Shown piece by piece: positions 22,030 to 30,180 of a DNA stretch of 30,180 nucleotides. Numbering within the stretch: position 1 is the stretch's first letter; every line of letters starts with the position of its first letter. The stretch comes from Clostridia bacterium (lineage in GTDB: Bacteria > Bacillota_A > Clostridia > Christensenellales > CAG-138). A program made the position numbers and the translations under genes. Under the pieces are notes generated by a model. That model ran no database searches, was not told where the DNA came from, and saw only the letters and a list, made by a program, of their open reading frames with translations. The stretch is taken from positions 1 to 30,180 of the forward strand of contig JAFUDD010000453.1 in assembly GCA_017459315.1 (NCBI GenBank), given 5' to 3'.

Positions 22030-24915
22030 ATGGAAACCAAGGAAGTCTTTAAGCAGGCCTACCGCCGCAACGATGAGGATCTTCGCATCTACGGCGCGAA
22101 GGAGCATAATCTGAAAAATATCGACCTGACCATCCCGCGCAACTCGCTCGTCGTGATGACCGGCGTTTCGGGGTCGGGCAAGTCGTCGCTTGCGTTCGAC
22201 ACGATTTATGCCGAGGGGCAGCGCCGCTATGTGGAAAGTCTGTCCTCTTATGCGCGCATGTTCATTGGGCAGATGGACAAGCCGGACGTGGAGCGCATCG
22301 ACGGCCTTTCGCCCGCGATCTCGATCGACCAGAAGAGCACAGGCCATAACCCGCGTTCGACGGTCGGCACGGTTACGGAGATATACGACTATCTGCGCCT
22401 TTTATATGCGCGGTGTGGTATTCCGCATTGCCCGAAGTGCGGCAGAGTCATCGAAAAGCAAAGCGTGGATATGGTCGTGGATCGCGTGATGGCGATGGAG
22501 CCGGGGACGAAGGTGCAGATCATTGCGCCTTGCGTCCGCAAGCGCAAGGGCGAGTTCACCAAGCTGTTTGAGCAGCTTCGGCGCGAGGGCTATGTGCGCG
22601 TGCGCGTGGACGGCGAGGTGTACCCGATCGAGGAAGCGCCGACGCTTGACAAAAAGTTCAAGCACACGATCGAGGCCGTCATTGACCGCCTTGTGATCAA
22701 AGAAGGTGTGGAAGGCCGGCTGAGCGAATCGCTCGAGCACGCGTTCACGCTCGGACAGAACCTCGCGATCGTCGCGGTGATCGACGGGGACGAGCAGCTG
22801 TATTCGCAGAACTTCGCCTGTCCGGACTGCGGCATCGGCATCGAAGAGCTTGCGCCGCGCGCGTTTTCGTTCAATGCGCCGTTCGGCGCCTGTCCGACCT
22901 GCGCGGGCTTGGGCGAGCTGATGAAGATCGACCCGATGCTGGTCGTGACGAACCCGGAAAAGTCGCTGAACGAGGGCGCGATCCATGCGTCCGGCTGGAA
23001 CAGCGACAGCCAGAACAGCATTTCCGAGATGTATTATAAGGCGCTGGCAAAGCATCTCCATTTCTCGCTCGATACGCCGTATCAGGACCTGCCCAAATCC
23101 GTGCAGGACGTGCTGCTCTACGGCACGAAGGAGAAGATGGAGGTCAGCTATTCGAGCACGTATTCCTCCGGCAAGTTCATGGCGGCGTTCGAGGGCATCA
23201 TCCCGAACATGGAGCGCCGCTACCGTGAATCGACGAGCGATTGGGTCAAGGCGGAGATCGAATCGCGCATGGCGCACGTCCTCTGCCCGGACTGCAAGGG
23301 CAAGCGGTTAAAGCCCGAAACGCTTGCGGTCACGATCGGCGGGCTGAACATCGCCGAGCTGTGCGACCTCAATGTGCGTTCGTCGCGCGCGTTTTTGCAG
23401 AATCTGGAGCTGAACCCGACACACCGCAAGATCGCCGAGGCGATCCTGAAGGAACTGGATGCCAGATTGGGCTTTCTTGTCAACGTCGGACTTGGGTATC
23501 TCACGCTGTCGCGCGGGGCGGTCACGCTGTCCGGCGGCGAGAGCCAGCGCATCCGGCTCGCTACGCAGATCGGCTCCGGGCTTGTCGGCGTGCTGTACAT
23601 TCTGGATGAGCCGAGCATCGGTCTGCATCAGCGCGACAATGCGAAGCTGCTCGATACGTTAAAGCGGCTGCGCGATCTCGGCAATACGCTGATCGTCGTC
23701 GAGCACGACGAGGAAACGATGATGAGCGCGGACTATATCGTGGATATCGGCCCGCGCGCGGGCGTTCACGGCGGGCAGGTTATGGCGACCGGCACCCCGC
23801 GCGAGATCATGGAGAACAAGAACAGCCTGACCGGCGATTACCTGTCCGGCCGGCGCAAGATCGAGGTTCCGAAAACGCGGCGCGAGGGCAACGGCAAATT
23901 CCTCACCGTGCGCGGCGCAGCGGCGAACAACCTCAAAAAGATCGACGTGGCGGTGCCGCTCGGCAAGTTCGTCTGCGTCACCGGCGTATCCGGCTCGGGA
24001 AAATCCTCGCTCGTCAACGAGATCATCAAAAAGCGCCTGCTGCGCGATCTGAACCGCGCGCGTGTCCGCCCCAAGGAGCACGCGGACATGGAGGGCATCG
24101 AGAATTTAGATAAGGTTATCGACATCGATCAAAGCCCCATCGGCAAGACGCCGCGGTCAAATCCCGCGACGTATACGGGTCTGTTCGATCTGATCCGACA
24201 GCTGTTTGCCACGACGCCGGACGCGAAAATGCGCGGCTACAACGCGGGCCGGTTCAGCTTCAACGTCAAGGGCGGCCGGTGCGAGGCCTGCAAGGGCGAC
24301 GGCATCGTGAAGATCGAAATGCACTTTTTGCCGGACGTGTACGTGCCGTGCGAGGTCTGCCACGGCAAACGCTATAACCGGGAAACGCTCGAGGTGCGCT
24401 ATAAGGGCAAGAACATCTACGACGTGCTCGATATGACGGTCGAGGAGGCGCTGCCGTTCTTCTCCGCGCATCCGAAGATCAAGAGCAAGCTGCAGACGCT
24501 CTATGATGTGGGGCTCGGCTATGTCAAGCTCGGTCAGCCTTCTACACAGCTTTCCGGCGGCGAAGCGCAGCGCGTGAAGCTCGCAACGGAGCTATCCCGC
24601 CGCGACACCGGCCGGACGATGTATATTCTGGACGAGCCGACGACCGGTCTGCATACGCACGACGTGAAACGGCTCCTGGAGATTTTGAACCGGCTTGCCG
24701 ATTCGGGCAGCACGGTGCTGGTCATCGAGCACAATTTGGACGTGATCAAGACCGCGGACTACATCATCGACCTCGGCCCGGAGGGCGGCGACGACGGCGG
24801 CACGATCGTGGCGACCGGCACGCCGGAGCAGGTCGCGGAATGCAAGCAGAGCTACACCGGACAGTTCTTGAAAAAGGCTCTTTGGTGGGACGGGGAAGCG
24901 CCGATTGTGGAATGA
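22030..24915 (+). CDS. uvrA: Excinuclease ABC subunit A
   Basis: UvrA is the damage-sensing ATPase dimer that delivers UvrB to lesions in nucleotide excision repair. At 961 residues it is full length and has both ABC modules. The first Walker A is [20 protein letters not shown] (about 46-65) and the second is [15 protein letters not shown] (about 655-670). Both halves carry LSGGE signatures and DEPS/DEPT Walker B motifs. Zinc modules include [16 protein letters not shown] with CPTC, and [19 protein letters not shown] with CEVCHGKRY. The N-terminus [20 protein letters not shown] is standard. AGGAAG precedes the ATG. uvrB and uvrC are not in the window. The next three genes follow with short gaps and no terminator, so they may be co-transcribed. 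Confidence 0.98.
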   Translation: METKEVFKQAYRRNDEDLRIYGAKEHNLKNIDLTIPRNSLVVMTGVSGSGKSSLAFDTIYAEGQRRYVESLSSYARMFIGQMDKPDVERIDGLSPAISIDQKSTGHNPRSTVGTVTEIYDYLRLLYARCGIPHCPKCGRVIEKQSVDMVVDRVMAMEPGTKVQIIAPCVRKRKGEFTKLFEQLRREGYVRVRVDGEVYPIEEAPTLDKKFKHTIEAVIDRLVIKEGVEGRLSESLEHAFTLGQNLAIVAVIDGDEQLYSQNFACPDCGIGIEELAPRAFSFNAPFGACPTCAGLGELMKIDPMLVVTNPEKSLNEGAIHASGWNSDSQNSISEMYYKALAKHLHFSLDTPYQDLPKSVQDVLLYGTKEKMEVSYSSTYSSGKFMAAFEGIIPNMERRYRESTSDWVKAEIESRMAHVLCPDCKGKRLKPETLAVTIGGLNIAELCDLNVRSSRAFLQNLELNPTHRKIAEAILKELDARLGFLVNVGLGYLTLSRGAVTLSGGESQRIRLATQIGSGLVGVLYILDEPSIGLHQRDNAKLLDTLKRLRDLGNTLIVVEHDEETMMSADYIVDIGPRAGVHGGQVMATGTPREIMENKNSLTGDYLSGRRKIEVPKTRREGNGKFLTVRGAAANNLKKIDVAVPLGKFVCVTGVSGSGKSSLVNEIIKKRLLRDLNRARVRPKEHADMEGIENLDKVIDIDQSPIGKTPRSNPATYTGLFDLIRQLFATTPDAKMRGYNAGRFSFNVKGGRCEACKGDGIVKIEMHFLPDVYVPCEVCHGKRYNRETLEVRYKGKNIYDVLDMTVEEALPFFSAHPKIKSKLQTLYDVGLGYVKLGQPSTQLSGGEAQRVKLATELSRRDTGRTMYILDEPTTGLHTHDVKRLLEILNRLADSGSTVLVIEHNLDVIKTADYIIDLGPEGGDDGGTIVATGTPEQVAECKQSYTGQFLKKALWWDGEAPIVE

Positions 24916-24963
24916 CCGGCGGCTTTGCCAAAGGAGAATTGCTTTGCAGGGAAAGGAGGCCGC

Positions 24964-25716
24964 ATGCGTATTTTTCGAATCGTCATCGCCGTTCTCGGCA
25001 TCCTTTTGATCGCGGATTCCGTGATCGTTTCGATGCTGTCGAACTATAACCTCGGCGTGATCCTGCCGGCGTTTTTCGGCGTGCCGCTGGTGCTGCTGGC
25101 GGTGCTTTTGCCGCACATGGACAAGGGCATTTTGTGCGTGCTCAAGTGGGCGGCGGCAGTCGGCTATGCGGCGGCGGGGATCATCTTCCTTGTCTGCGGC
25201 ATCCTGATGGGGACGGCGGCGAAAAATGCCAAGGCGGTAGACGCCGACGCGCTGATCGTGCTCGGCGCGGCGCTGCACGGCGACCGCGTGACGTGGGTGC
25301 TTTCCAAACGGCTCGTTACGGCGGCGGTCTATCTCGATGCGCATCCGGATTGCAAAGTGATCGTGTCCGGCGGGCAGGGCAGCGGCGAGGATATGCCGGA
25401 GGCCGAGGGCATGAAGCGGTATCTGCTCGAACGGCGCGGGATCGACGAAAGCCGCATCTATGTGGAGGATCAATCGACCTCCACGCGGGAGAATTTCGCG
25501 TTTTCCAAGGTGCTGATCGAAAAGGAGCTCGGCGCAGATACGCGCCTTGCGTTTGTGACGACCGATTTCCACGTGTTCCGTGCGGGGCGGGTCGCGCATA
25601 CGGCGGGCATTGACGCGCCGGGACTGGCCGCACCGGATGTGTGGTATATCCGCATCAACAACTTCATGCGCGAGTGCGTCGGCATCTGCGTCTACGCGCT
25701 GCGCGGGGATATATAA
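24964..25716 (+). CDS. YdcF/SanA-like (DUF218) membrane protein
   Basis: The 250-residue protein starts at the ATG at 24964, which has AAAGGAGG just upstream; a frame extension to 24925 lacks such a site. Three hydrophobic segments cover about residues 3-22, 28-50 and 60-84, and then a soluble domain follows. That domain has the DUF218 pattern: DALIVLGAALHGDRVTWVLSKRL, VIVSGGQGSGEDMPEAEGM, VEDQSTSTRENFAFSK, and VTTDFHVFRAGRVA. YdcF and SanA relatives are linked to cell-envelope functions and some to electron- or nucleotide-related binding, but the activity is not established. It lies 48 bases after uvrA and 12 bases before the next gene. Confidence 0.9.
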   Translation: MRIFRIVIAVLGILLIADSVIVSMLSNYNLGVILPAFFGVPLVLLAVLLPHMDKGILCVLKWAAAVGYAAAGIIFLVCGILMGTAAKNAKAVDADALIVLGAALHGDRVTWVLSKRLVTAAVYLDAHPDCKVIVSGGQGSGEDMPEAEGMKRYLLERRGIDESRIYVEDQSTSTRENFAFSKVLIEKELGADTRLAFVTTDFHVFRAGRVAHTAGIDAPGLAAPDVWYIRINNFMRECVGICVYALRGDI

Positions 25717-25728
25717 GGGAGGCTTGCC

Positions 25729-26208
25729 GTGAAGAAGCGATTGTTTGTCGCGCTGCTGTGCGTACTGCTGCTGCCGCTCGGCTGCGCGGGCGGAAGAGAG
25801 AAAATCGTCGGCAAGGCAGTCAAAAAAGCCGACATCCGGGATTTCTACTGGACTTACGACGCTTCGACCTATCCGCCGGATTTTCTGCGCTACCGGTTCT
25901 ATGTCGAGGACGGCGCATACAAATTCTTCTGGGAACGGCGCGAGGGCGATCATTGGCCGCTGACCGAAGCGGATCGCATCGCCTCCGAAACGATTGACCT
26001 GACCGAAGCGGAATGGGACGCGCTTTGGGCGTGCCTCGAAAACGGCACGGTCACAAGGCGCACGGACAATGCGGAATCCGGCAGCAGCGGCCCGTGGACG
26101 TTCCTGTATTGGGAAGGCGACAAGGGCGACTGGCAGGTATTTTCCTTTGCGTCATGGGACGCGCAGACAAGCTTTGAAGCTCTCTGCGCTTCGCTTGCCG
26201 AACGGTAA
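25729..26208 (+). CDS. Small lipoprotein of unknown function
   Basis: The GTG at 25729 is preceded by AAGGGAGG. The 159-residue product has a lipoprotein signal peptide (M)KKRLFVALLCVLLLPLGC with lipobox cysteine 19. The rest is a compact, tryptophan- and aspartate-rich domain with the stretches DFYWTYDASTYPPDF, RYRFYVEDGAYKFFWERREG and LTEAEWDALWACLENGTV. This order resembles small extracytoplasmic beta-sheet lipoproteins common in Clostridia, but I recognise no named family. It is the third gene of the uvrA operon. Confidence 0.8.
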   Translation: MKKRLFVALLCVLLLPLGCAGGREKIVGKAVKKADIRDFYWTYDASTYPPDFLRYRFYVEDGAYKFFWERREGDHWPLTEADRIASETIDLTEAEWDALWACLENGTVTRRTDNAESGSSGPWTFLYWEGDKGDWQVFSFASWDAQTSFEALCASLAER

Positions 26209-26241
26209 GACAGACGCGGAGAAGAAAAGGAGGGTGTTTCG

Positions 26242-26913
26242 ATGAAACGAACGCCGATTGACGAACGAAAGCTGCCGAGCTATTCGCGCGGCGAAGAAAT
26301 TATGAATATGGTGACGCACATCGTCGGCGGCGCGGTGGGGATCGCCGTGCTGGTCTTTGGCGTCATTCTGTCGGCCATGCACCATAACGTGTGGGGCATT
26401 GTCGGCACGTCGATCTACGGCGCAACGATGATCTGGCTGTATACGATGAGCAGCATTTACCACGGCCTTTTGCCGAGCCGTGCGAAAAAGATCATGCAGG
26501 TTTTGGATCATTGCACGATCTACGCGCTGATCGCGGGAACCTATACGCCGATCCTGCTTGTGGCGATACGTCCGGTCTATCCGGTGCTCGCATGGGTGTG
26601 CTTCGGGCTTGAATGGGGACTTTTGGCGCTGACGACGACGCTGACCGCCATCGACCTCCGAAAATATCGCGTGTTCTCGATGATCTGCTATATCTTCATG
26701 GGCTGGCTGATCATCTTTGTCGCGCCGCAGGCGATTGAGGCCATCGGGATCAATGGCTTTTGGTGGCTGCTCGCGGGCGGCATCGCCTACACCATCGGCG
26801 CGATCCTCTACGGCATCGGCAGCAAGCGCCCGTGGTTCCACTCGATTTTCCACCTGTTCGTGCTGCTCGGCAGCATTTTACAGGCCGTCGCGATCCTGTG
26901 GTACGTGCTGTAA
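26242..26913 (+). CDS. Hemolysin III / PAQR-family membrane protein
   Basis: This 223-residue integral membrane protein has seven predicted hydrophobic helices. PAQR and YqfA/hemolysin III hallmarks are SSIYHGL (70-76), LDHCTIYALIAGTYTP (about 88-103) and the C-terminal HSIFHLFVLLGS. The His, Ser and Asp residues of these motifs form the presumed zinc site of the superfamily. Bacterial members are often called hemolysins from one Bacillus cereus study; YqfA-type proteins are linked to membrane fluidity and stress, so a toxin role should not be assumed. AAGGAGGG precedes the ATG and a hairpin terminator follows the stop. Confidence 0.93.
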   Translation: MKRTPIDERKLPSYSRGEEIMNMVTHIVGGAVGIAVLVFGVILSAMHHNVWGIVGTSIYGATMIWLYTMSSIYHGLLPSRAKKIMQVLDHCTIYALIAGTYTPILLVAIRPVYPVLAWVCFGLEWGLLALTTTLTAIDLRKYRVFSMICYIFMGWLIIFVAPQAIEAIGINGFWWLLAGGIAYTIGAILYGIGSKRPWFHSIFHLFVLLGSILQAVAILWYVL

Positions 26914-26932
26914 CAGAATACGATCCTTTTTG

Positions 26933-26956
26933 AACCGCCCCAAGAGGGCGGTTTTT
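26933..26956 (+). terminator. Rho-independent terminator of the uvrA-ydcF-hlyIII operon
   Basis: AACCGCCC (26933-26940) pairs with GGGCGGTT (26946-26953) around CAAGA, followed by a T run. Confidence 0.9.
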
Positions 26957-26991
26957 GCAAAGCGGTAAAGATTTCCGGCGCTTTATGCCGG

Positions 26992-27020
26992 TTGCAAAGC
27001 GCGGCGCGGTATGCTATACT
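26992..27020 (+). promoter_or_regulatory. Promoter of the metallophosphoesterase lipoprotein gene
   Basis: TTGCAA (26992-26997) and TATACT (27015-27020) are 17 bases apart; the -10 carries the TATGC extension also seen at two other promoters. A GGGGAGGA ribosome binding site precedes the ATG at 27055. Confidence 0.75.
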
Positions 27021-27054
27021 GTTGCGCGAGTGAGAAAAACGGGGAGGAACGGCT

Positions 27055-28140
27055 ATGCGATTCGGGAAAACGGCCTTGCTTATGGCGGCGATGCTGCTGC
27101 TGTCGGGCTGCGTGAACGGTACCGCGCCGGATGTCGCCCTGCCGACCGAAGCGCCGACGCTTGCGCCGACCGCAACGCCGGTCACCGTGGAGCTTGTCGT
27201 GCCGACCGATCCGCCGACCCTGACGCCCACGCCGACCCCGACCGCAACGCCGAGCCCGACGCCCACGCCTACGCCTTCGCCGACACCCACGCCGAGCCCG
27301 ACCCCGACGCCGGTGCCGACGCCGTATTCGATGGTGTGGCTGCCGGATACGCAGAATTTGGCGTACCACTATCCGGAGCGGCTTGCCAAGGTCGGCGACT
27401 TTATCGCGGCGCATATCGAATCCGACGCTGTCGCATGCGTGCTGCATACGGGCGATATCGTCGATAACGGCTTCAAGGACTGGGAATGGGAGAACTTCGA
27501 CCAATGCCTCGGTCGGTTTTACGGCAGCGTGCCGTTTGTGCCGGTGGCCGGGAACCACGATATCGGGGTGTCGGCCAAGAGCTATAAGGCCTACGTGCTG
27601 CGGCCGTTTTTGGAGGCGTTCCCGGAGGAACAGAAGTTCGAGGGCGGCAAGATGCTCTATACCGTGATCGAGGCGGGCGGCGAACAATGGCTGCTGCTCG
27701 GCGTCGGCTGGAGCTGCGGCAGAACGAAGGCCGAGCTGGATTGGATCGACGCGGTGATGACCGAGCATGCCGATCTCCCGTGTCTCTTCTTTACCCACGG
27801 CTATCTGACCAACCAGAACCGCATCCTGCCCGGCTGTGCGTATCTGGAGGAAAACATCGTTAAAAAGTACCCGAATATCGTGCTGGCCGTGTCCGGCCAT
27901 TCGCGGGACTACTGCACCAAGGATTATGCCTATGACGACGACGGCGACGGCACAGCGGATCGCACCGTGCATACGCTGATGCTGAACCTGCAGGGCAAAA
28001 ACTACTGCTTCCGGGTGTTGACCTTCGATCCGGTCACGCACAGCGTCGCCGTGCAGACCTATTCGCTTGACGGCGAGCCGGACAACCGCGAGACCAAGGA
28101 ATACGGCCCTATCAGCTTTACGATCGAAAACGCCTACTGA
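27055..28140 (+). CDS. Calcineurin-like metallophosphoesterase lipoprotein
   Basis: The 361-residue protein has a lipoprotein signal peptide with lipobox LLSGC (C19) and a long threonine/proline tether (residues of about 50-90). The metallophosphoesterase domain shows LPDTQ (96-100), HTGDIVDNG (131-139, D134), VAGNHD (164-169), FFTHGY (H248) and VSGHSRDY (H282). The first motif is DTQ rather than the classical DxH, a variant common in this secreted subfamily. An acidic loop, [11 protein letters not shown] (about 293-303), resembles calcium-binding repeats. It probably hydrolyses phosphoesters at the cell surface; the substrate is unknown. A promoter and terminator flank the gene, so it is monocistronic. 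Confidence 0.9.
   Translation: MRFGKTALLMAAMLLLSGCVNGTAPDVALPTEAPTLAPTATPVTVELVVPTDPPTLTPTPTPTATPSPTPTPTPSPTPTPSPTPTPVPTPYSMVWLPDTQNLAYHYPERLAKVGDFIAAHIESDAVACVLHTGDIVDNGFKDWEWENFDQCLGRFYGSVPFVPVAGNHDIGVSAKSYKAYVLRPFLEAFPEEQKFEGGKMLYTVIEAGGEQWLLLGVGWSCGRTKAELDWIDAVMTEHADLPCLFFTHGYLTNQNRILPGCAYLEENIVKKYPNIVLAVSGHSRDYCTKDYAYDDDGDGTADRTVHTLMLNLQGKNYCFRVLTFDPVTHSVAVQTYSLDGEPDNRETKEYGPISFTIENAY
27202..27324 (+). repeat. Low-complexity (Thr-Pro)n coding repeat
   Basis: The DNA repeats units close to ACGCC(G/C)ACGCCG, encoding alternating Thr-Pro and Ser-Pro residues of the lipoprotein tether. It is likely to vary in length between strains through slippage. Confidence 0.85.
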
Positions 28141-28153
28141 CACCAAAACATAC

Positions 28154-28182
28154 AGAACCGCCCTCATGCCGAGGACGGTTCT
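28154..28182. terminator. Hairpin terminator between convergent genes
   Basis: AGAACCGCCCTC (28154-28165) pairs with GAGGACGGTTCT (28171-28182) with one mismatch, around a five-base loop, followed by TTTTCGTTT. It lies between the convergent phosphoesterase (plus) and epimerase (minus) genes and may serve both. Confidence 0.85.
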
Positions 28183-28201
28183 TTTCGTTTATCTATGCAG
28201 C

Positions 28202-29071
28202 TCACGCAAAGAACGTGATCGAGTAGGCATACTGTTTTGCTTCGCCGGGCAGAAGCGTTTGCACGCCGGGCTTTTCGTCGATGGCGCCGGTGAAATCGTC
28301 ATCGTCCGTGCGGCCGAACCACGGCTCCAGGCAGACGAACGGCGCATCCGTCTTCGACCAGACCGCCAGGAACGGGAAGCCGGGGCAGGACAGCGTCACA
28401 TACGGTGCACCGTCCGGACGGCACAGCGAAACCGCGTCCACCTGCCCGTCCGGGAAAATCCACGTATCGGCAAGGGAAGCGTCGTACGGCACCGTGGAAG
28501 CGGGCAGCGGATAGACCGTATTGGGCAGGGCAAAGCCTTGGACGGTCACGCCGAAGTGCGAAAAGGCGTCTTTGCCCGCAAAGTGCAGCAGGCAGCGTTC
28601 CTTTTCAATGCCCTTCGGCGGCAGAAAGCCCGGATGCCCGCCGATGGAAAAGAACATCGTTTCGGCGCCGGCGTTTTCGACATGCCAGCCGATATGCAGT
28701 GTGCGCGGGTCGGCTTCGTCAAGCGCATGTCTCACGGTCAGCCGGAAATCATAGGGGTAAAGCGCCTTGGTCGCTTCGGAGGCGCAAAGCATGTGCGTTA
28801 CGCTCGTTTCGGTGGCAGCGACACAGGTAAAATCCAGATCACGGGCAAAGCCGTGCTGCGTTTTCATCGGGTAGGTCGCGCTTCCGATGCGGTACTGCCC
28901 GTTTTTCACCTTGCCGACGAACGGAAACAGGATCGGCGCGTGGCGGTTCCACACCTTGGGATCCGCGCACCAAAGCCGATCCGCGCCGGTCGCCTTGTCG
29001 GTAACCGCGCTCAGCTCCGCGCCGTGATCGGCGATTTCAACGCGCAGGGCGTCGTTTTCCAGAATCCGCAT
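28202..29071 (-). CDS. Aldose 1-epimerase-like protein (LacX type)
   Basis: Members of this galactose-mutarotase-like superfamily bind sugars and interconvert anomers. The 289-residue product has the beta-sandwich order of the LacX branch: NDALRVEIADHGAELSAV at the N-terminus, HAPILFPFVGKVKNG, QHGFARDLDF (with the conserved histidine), FSIGGHPGF (second histidine) and VCLEPWFGR (the catalytic-type glutamate). These are the residues expected for mutarotase activity. The ATG at 29071 lies nine bases after the stop of the UPF0173 gene, so it is the last gene of a minus-strand operon. A link to galactose use through the GH36 enzyme is possible but unproven. Confidence 0.92.
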   Translation of the reverse strand: MRILENDALRVEIADHGAELSAVTDKATGADRLWCADPKVWNRHAPILFPFVGKVKNGQYRIGSATYPMKTQHGFARDLDFTCVAATETSVTHMLCASEATKALYPYDFRLTVRHALDEADPRTLHIGWHVENAGAETMFFSIGGHPGFLPPKGIEKERCLLHFAGKDAFSHFGVTVQGFALPNTVYPLPASTVPYDASLADTWIFPDGQVDAVSLCRPDGAPYVTLSCPGFPFLAVWSKTDAPFVCLEPWFGRTDDDDFTGAIDEKPGVQTLLPGEAKQYAYSITFFA

Positions 29072-29080
29072 GGCATTCCC

Positions 29081-29677
29081 TCACAGCGTCGTGCTTTCGC
29101 CCATTCCGAGCGCGCATACCGGCAGATCCTTTGCAGCGGCAAGGAACGGCGCAAGCGGCGCAATTTCAAACGTCAGCTGCGGGGTCTTGTAGTGCATCGG
29201 GATCACCATTTTGGGCGCAAGCCGCTTGGCAAGCGCCGCCGCCTGCGCGGCGTCGATCGTGAACGTGCCGCCGACCGGGATCAGCAGCGCGTCCGCGCCG
29301 GACAGGGCCGCCGCCGTCGTATCGTCGAGGTCGTGGCCGAGGTCGCCGAGATGCACGACGGTCTTGCCGTCGGCTTCGATCTTATACAGCGTGTTCGGGC
29401 CGCGCTTGGCACCCTTGACCTCGTCGTGATAGGCGGCAAAGCCGGTGATCGAAAAGCCCTTTTCGGCATGGTCGCCGAGCGTGTCGATCACGACCGGGTC
29501 GCCGCTGACCTGATTGAGCGCGTCGTGGTCGAAATGGTGATGCGAGATCGTCACCACGTCGGCCCGTACCGCGTGCAGATCGTAGCCGCTGCCCTTGTCC
29601 ACCGGGTCGGTCACAAGCCGCGCGCCCGCTTCGGTTTCGAGCAAAAAGGTAGAATGTGCCAAATACGTCAGTTTCAT
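29081..29677 (-). CDS. UPF0173-type metal-dependent hydrolase (metallo-beta-lactamase fold)
   Basis: The 198-residue protein starts MKLTYLAHSTFLLET, typical of UPF0173/YtkL-like hydrolases. It contains the metal-binding motif SHHHFDH (H46, H48, D50, H51), the later VVHLGDLGHDLDD, and IPMHYKTPQ near the C-terminus, where a third histidine ligand is expected. These cytoplasmic enzymes have the metallo-beta-lactamase fold, but no agreed substrate. The ATG overlaps the upstream gene's TGA by four bases, and CGGAGG gives a ribosome binding site. Confidence 0.92.
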   Translation of the reverse strand: MKLTYLAHSTFLLETEAGARLVTDPVDKGSGYDLHAVRADVVTISHHHFDHDALNQVSGDPVVIDTLGDHAEKGFSITGFAAYHDEVKGAKRGPNTLYKIEADGKTVVHLGDLGHDLDDTTAAALSGADALLIPVGGTFTIDAAQAAALAKRLAPKMVIPMHYKTPQLTFEIAPLAPFLAAAKDLPVCALGMGESTTL

Positions 29678-30180
29678 CGCATAGTCCTCCGTTCGGTCAA
29701 AATGATTTTTGCAGCGCGCGCACAGCGATGCTCGGCCTCGATCCGCTCGCGGGCGGGAAGCGCATGCGTCATCGTCAGTACCGCGCGTTCATCGTCCTGT
29801 GTCCACCGTTTTTTTGCCGACGCCGCCGACGCAAGCAGGATCGCCGAAAGCACCAATTCACAGTCGGGCAGCGGCGCGTCGCCGTACCGCAGCAGCCGAT
29901 CCATGCGATAATCTACGTAGGCCGCATGGTCGGAGCGGATCGCTTCGCCGGGCGCAATGTTCGGCAGCGACTGCGCATACGCGTCAAATACATCCTTGGT
30001 CAGCGTCAGCAGGAGCCAGCCGTTTTTTACGTCGATGCGCTGCAGCAGCGGGGCGTCGTACAGCCGACATTCGGATAGGCGCGCCGTCCACAGCGCGGCA
30101 GTCTCCTCGGCGCCGCCGCGGACAAAGTCCGGCGCGGCGAGCATCGCGGCGCGGCTCGGCTTGACGGTCAGCGGACGGCC
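29674..30180 (-). CDS. Unidentified protein, C-terminal part (cut by window edge)
   Basis: The frame is open to the right edge with no stop in the last 36 bases. An ATG at 30144-30142 exists but has no convincing ribosome binding site, so the true start probably lies outside. The visible 168 residues read TVKPSRAAMLAAPDFVRGG at the start, then DVKNGWLLLTLTKDVFDAYAQ, DHAAYVDYRMDRLLRYGD and a helical C-terminus rich in Ala and Arg, ending TERRTMR. A faint likeness to DALR-type helical domains of tRNA synthetases was considered but is too weak to call. It is translationally coupled to the UPF0173 gene. Confidence 0.7.
   Translation of the reverse strand, partial: GRPLTVKPSRAAMLAAPDFVRGGAEETAALWTARLSECRLYDAPLLQRIDVKNGWLLLTLTKDVFDAYAQSLPNIAPGEAIRSDHAAYVDYRMDRLLRYGDAPLPDCELVLSAILLASAASAKKRWTQDDERAVLTMTHALPARERIEAEHRCARAAKIILTERRTMR

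Noticed and set aside
24592..25953. 453-codon open frame on the minus strand
   Set aside because: It runs across the uvrA end and the ydcF-like gene in antisense, and has no start signal or domain.
27202..27324. Tandem short repeats as a possible CRISPR array
   Set aside because: The repeats are in frame and encode a Thr-Pro tether; there are no unique spacers and no cas genes.
26983..28167. 394-codon open frame on the minus strand
   Set aside because: It is antisense to the metallophosphoesterase gene and shows only arginine- and glycine-rich low-complexity translation.
28067..29911. 614-codon open frame on the plus strand
   Set aside because: It is antisense to the epimerase and UPF0173 genes, both of which have clear motifs and ribosome binding sites. 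The frame itself has no family features.

Overview
The window looks like the replication-origin region of a Clostridia-type Firmicute chromosome. The evidence is a clear oriC between dnaA and dnaN, Gram-positive lipoproteins with proline/threonine-rich tethers, strong AGGAGG-type ribosome binding sites, an RqcP-type S4 protein and a fused IspDF. Most coding DNA is GC-rich, so the source is probably a higher-GC, possibly gut-associated clostridial lineage. I cannot name a genus.

Left arm (1-3245, all minus strand): dnaX, ybaB, recR and the N-terminal part of an arginine deiminase gene (arcA, cut by the window edge) form one operon. It starts from a recognisable promoter in the dnaX-dnaA gap. 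A near-perfect ParB-binding parS palindrome lies inside dnaX.

Origin and right arm (3530-9031, mostly plus strand): dnaA, then an oriC with degenerate DnaA boxes, six DnaA-trios and an AT-rich tract, then dnaN and a catabolic-type ornithine carbamoyltransferase gene. recF, gyrB and gyrA, the usual companions, are absent here. Next come a 52-residue membrane protein gene on the minus strand and a two-gene SsuBC/TauBC-type ABC transporter without its binding protein.

Surface and glycan region (9071-19583): a large lipoprotein with a zincin-like HEIAH motif (minus); a plus-strand operon of a membrane-anchored glycerophosphodiester phosphodiesterase, a GH36 alpha-galactosidase and an unusual membrane-anchored RCC1-repeat plus phosphodiester-glycosidase fusion; a leucine-rich-repeat lipoprotein (minus); and an unrecognised two-domain protein (minus). 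The plus-strand trio could together attack alpha-galactosylated glycerol-phosphate polymers. This is the best candidate in the window for an undescribed system.

Housekeeping block (19690-26913, plus): rqcP, ispDF, a low-GC GIY-YIG nuclease-like gene, uvrA behind a near-consensus promoter, a YdcF-like membrane protein, a small lipoprotein and a hemolysin III-family membrane protein. A hairpin terminator follows.

Right end: a PT-linker metallophosphoesterase lipoprotein (plus), then a minus-strand operon of an unidentified protein (cut by the edge), a UPF0173 metallo-hydrolase and an aldose-1-epimerase-like protein. No tRNA, rRNA, CRISPR, insertion sequence or prophage was seen.
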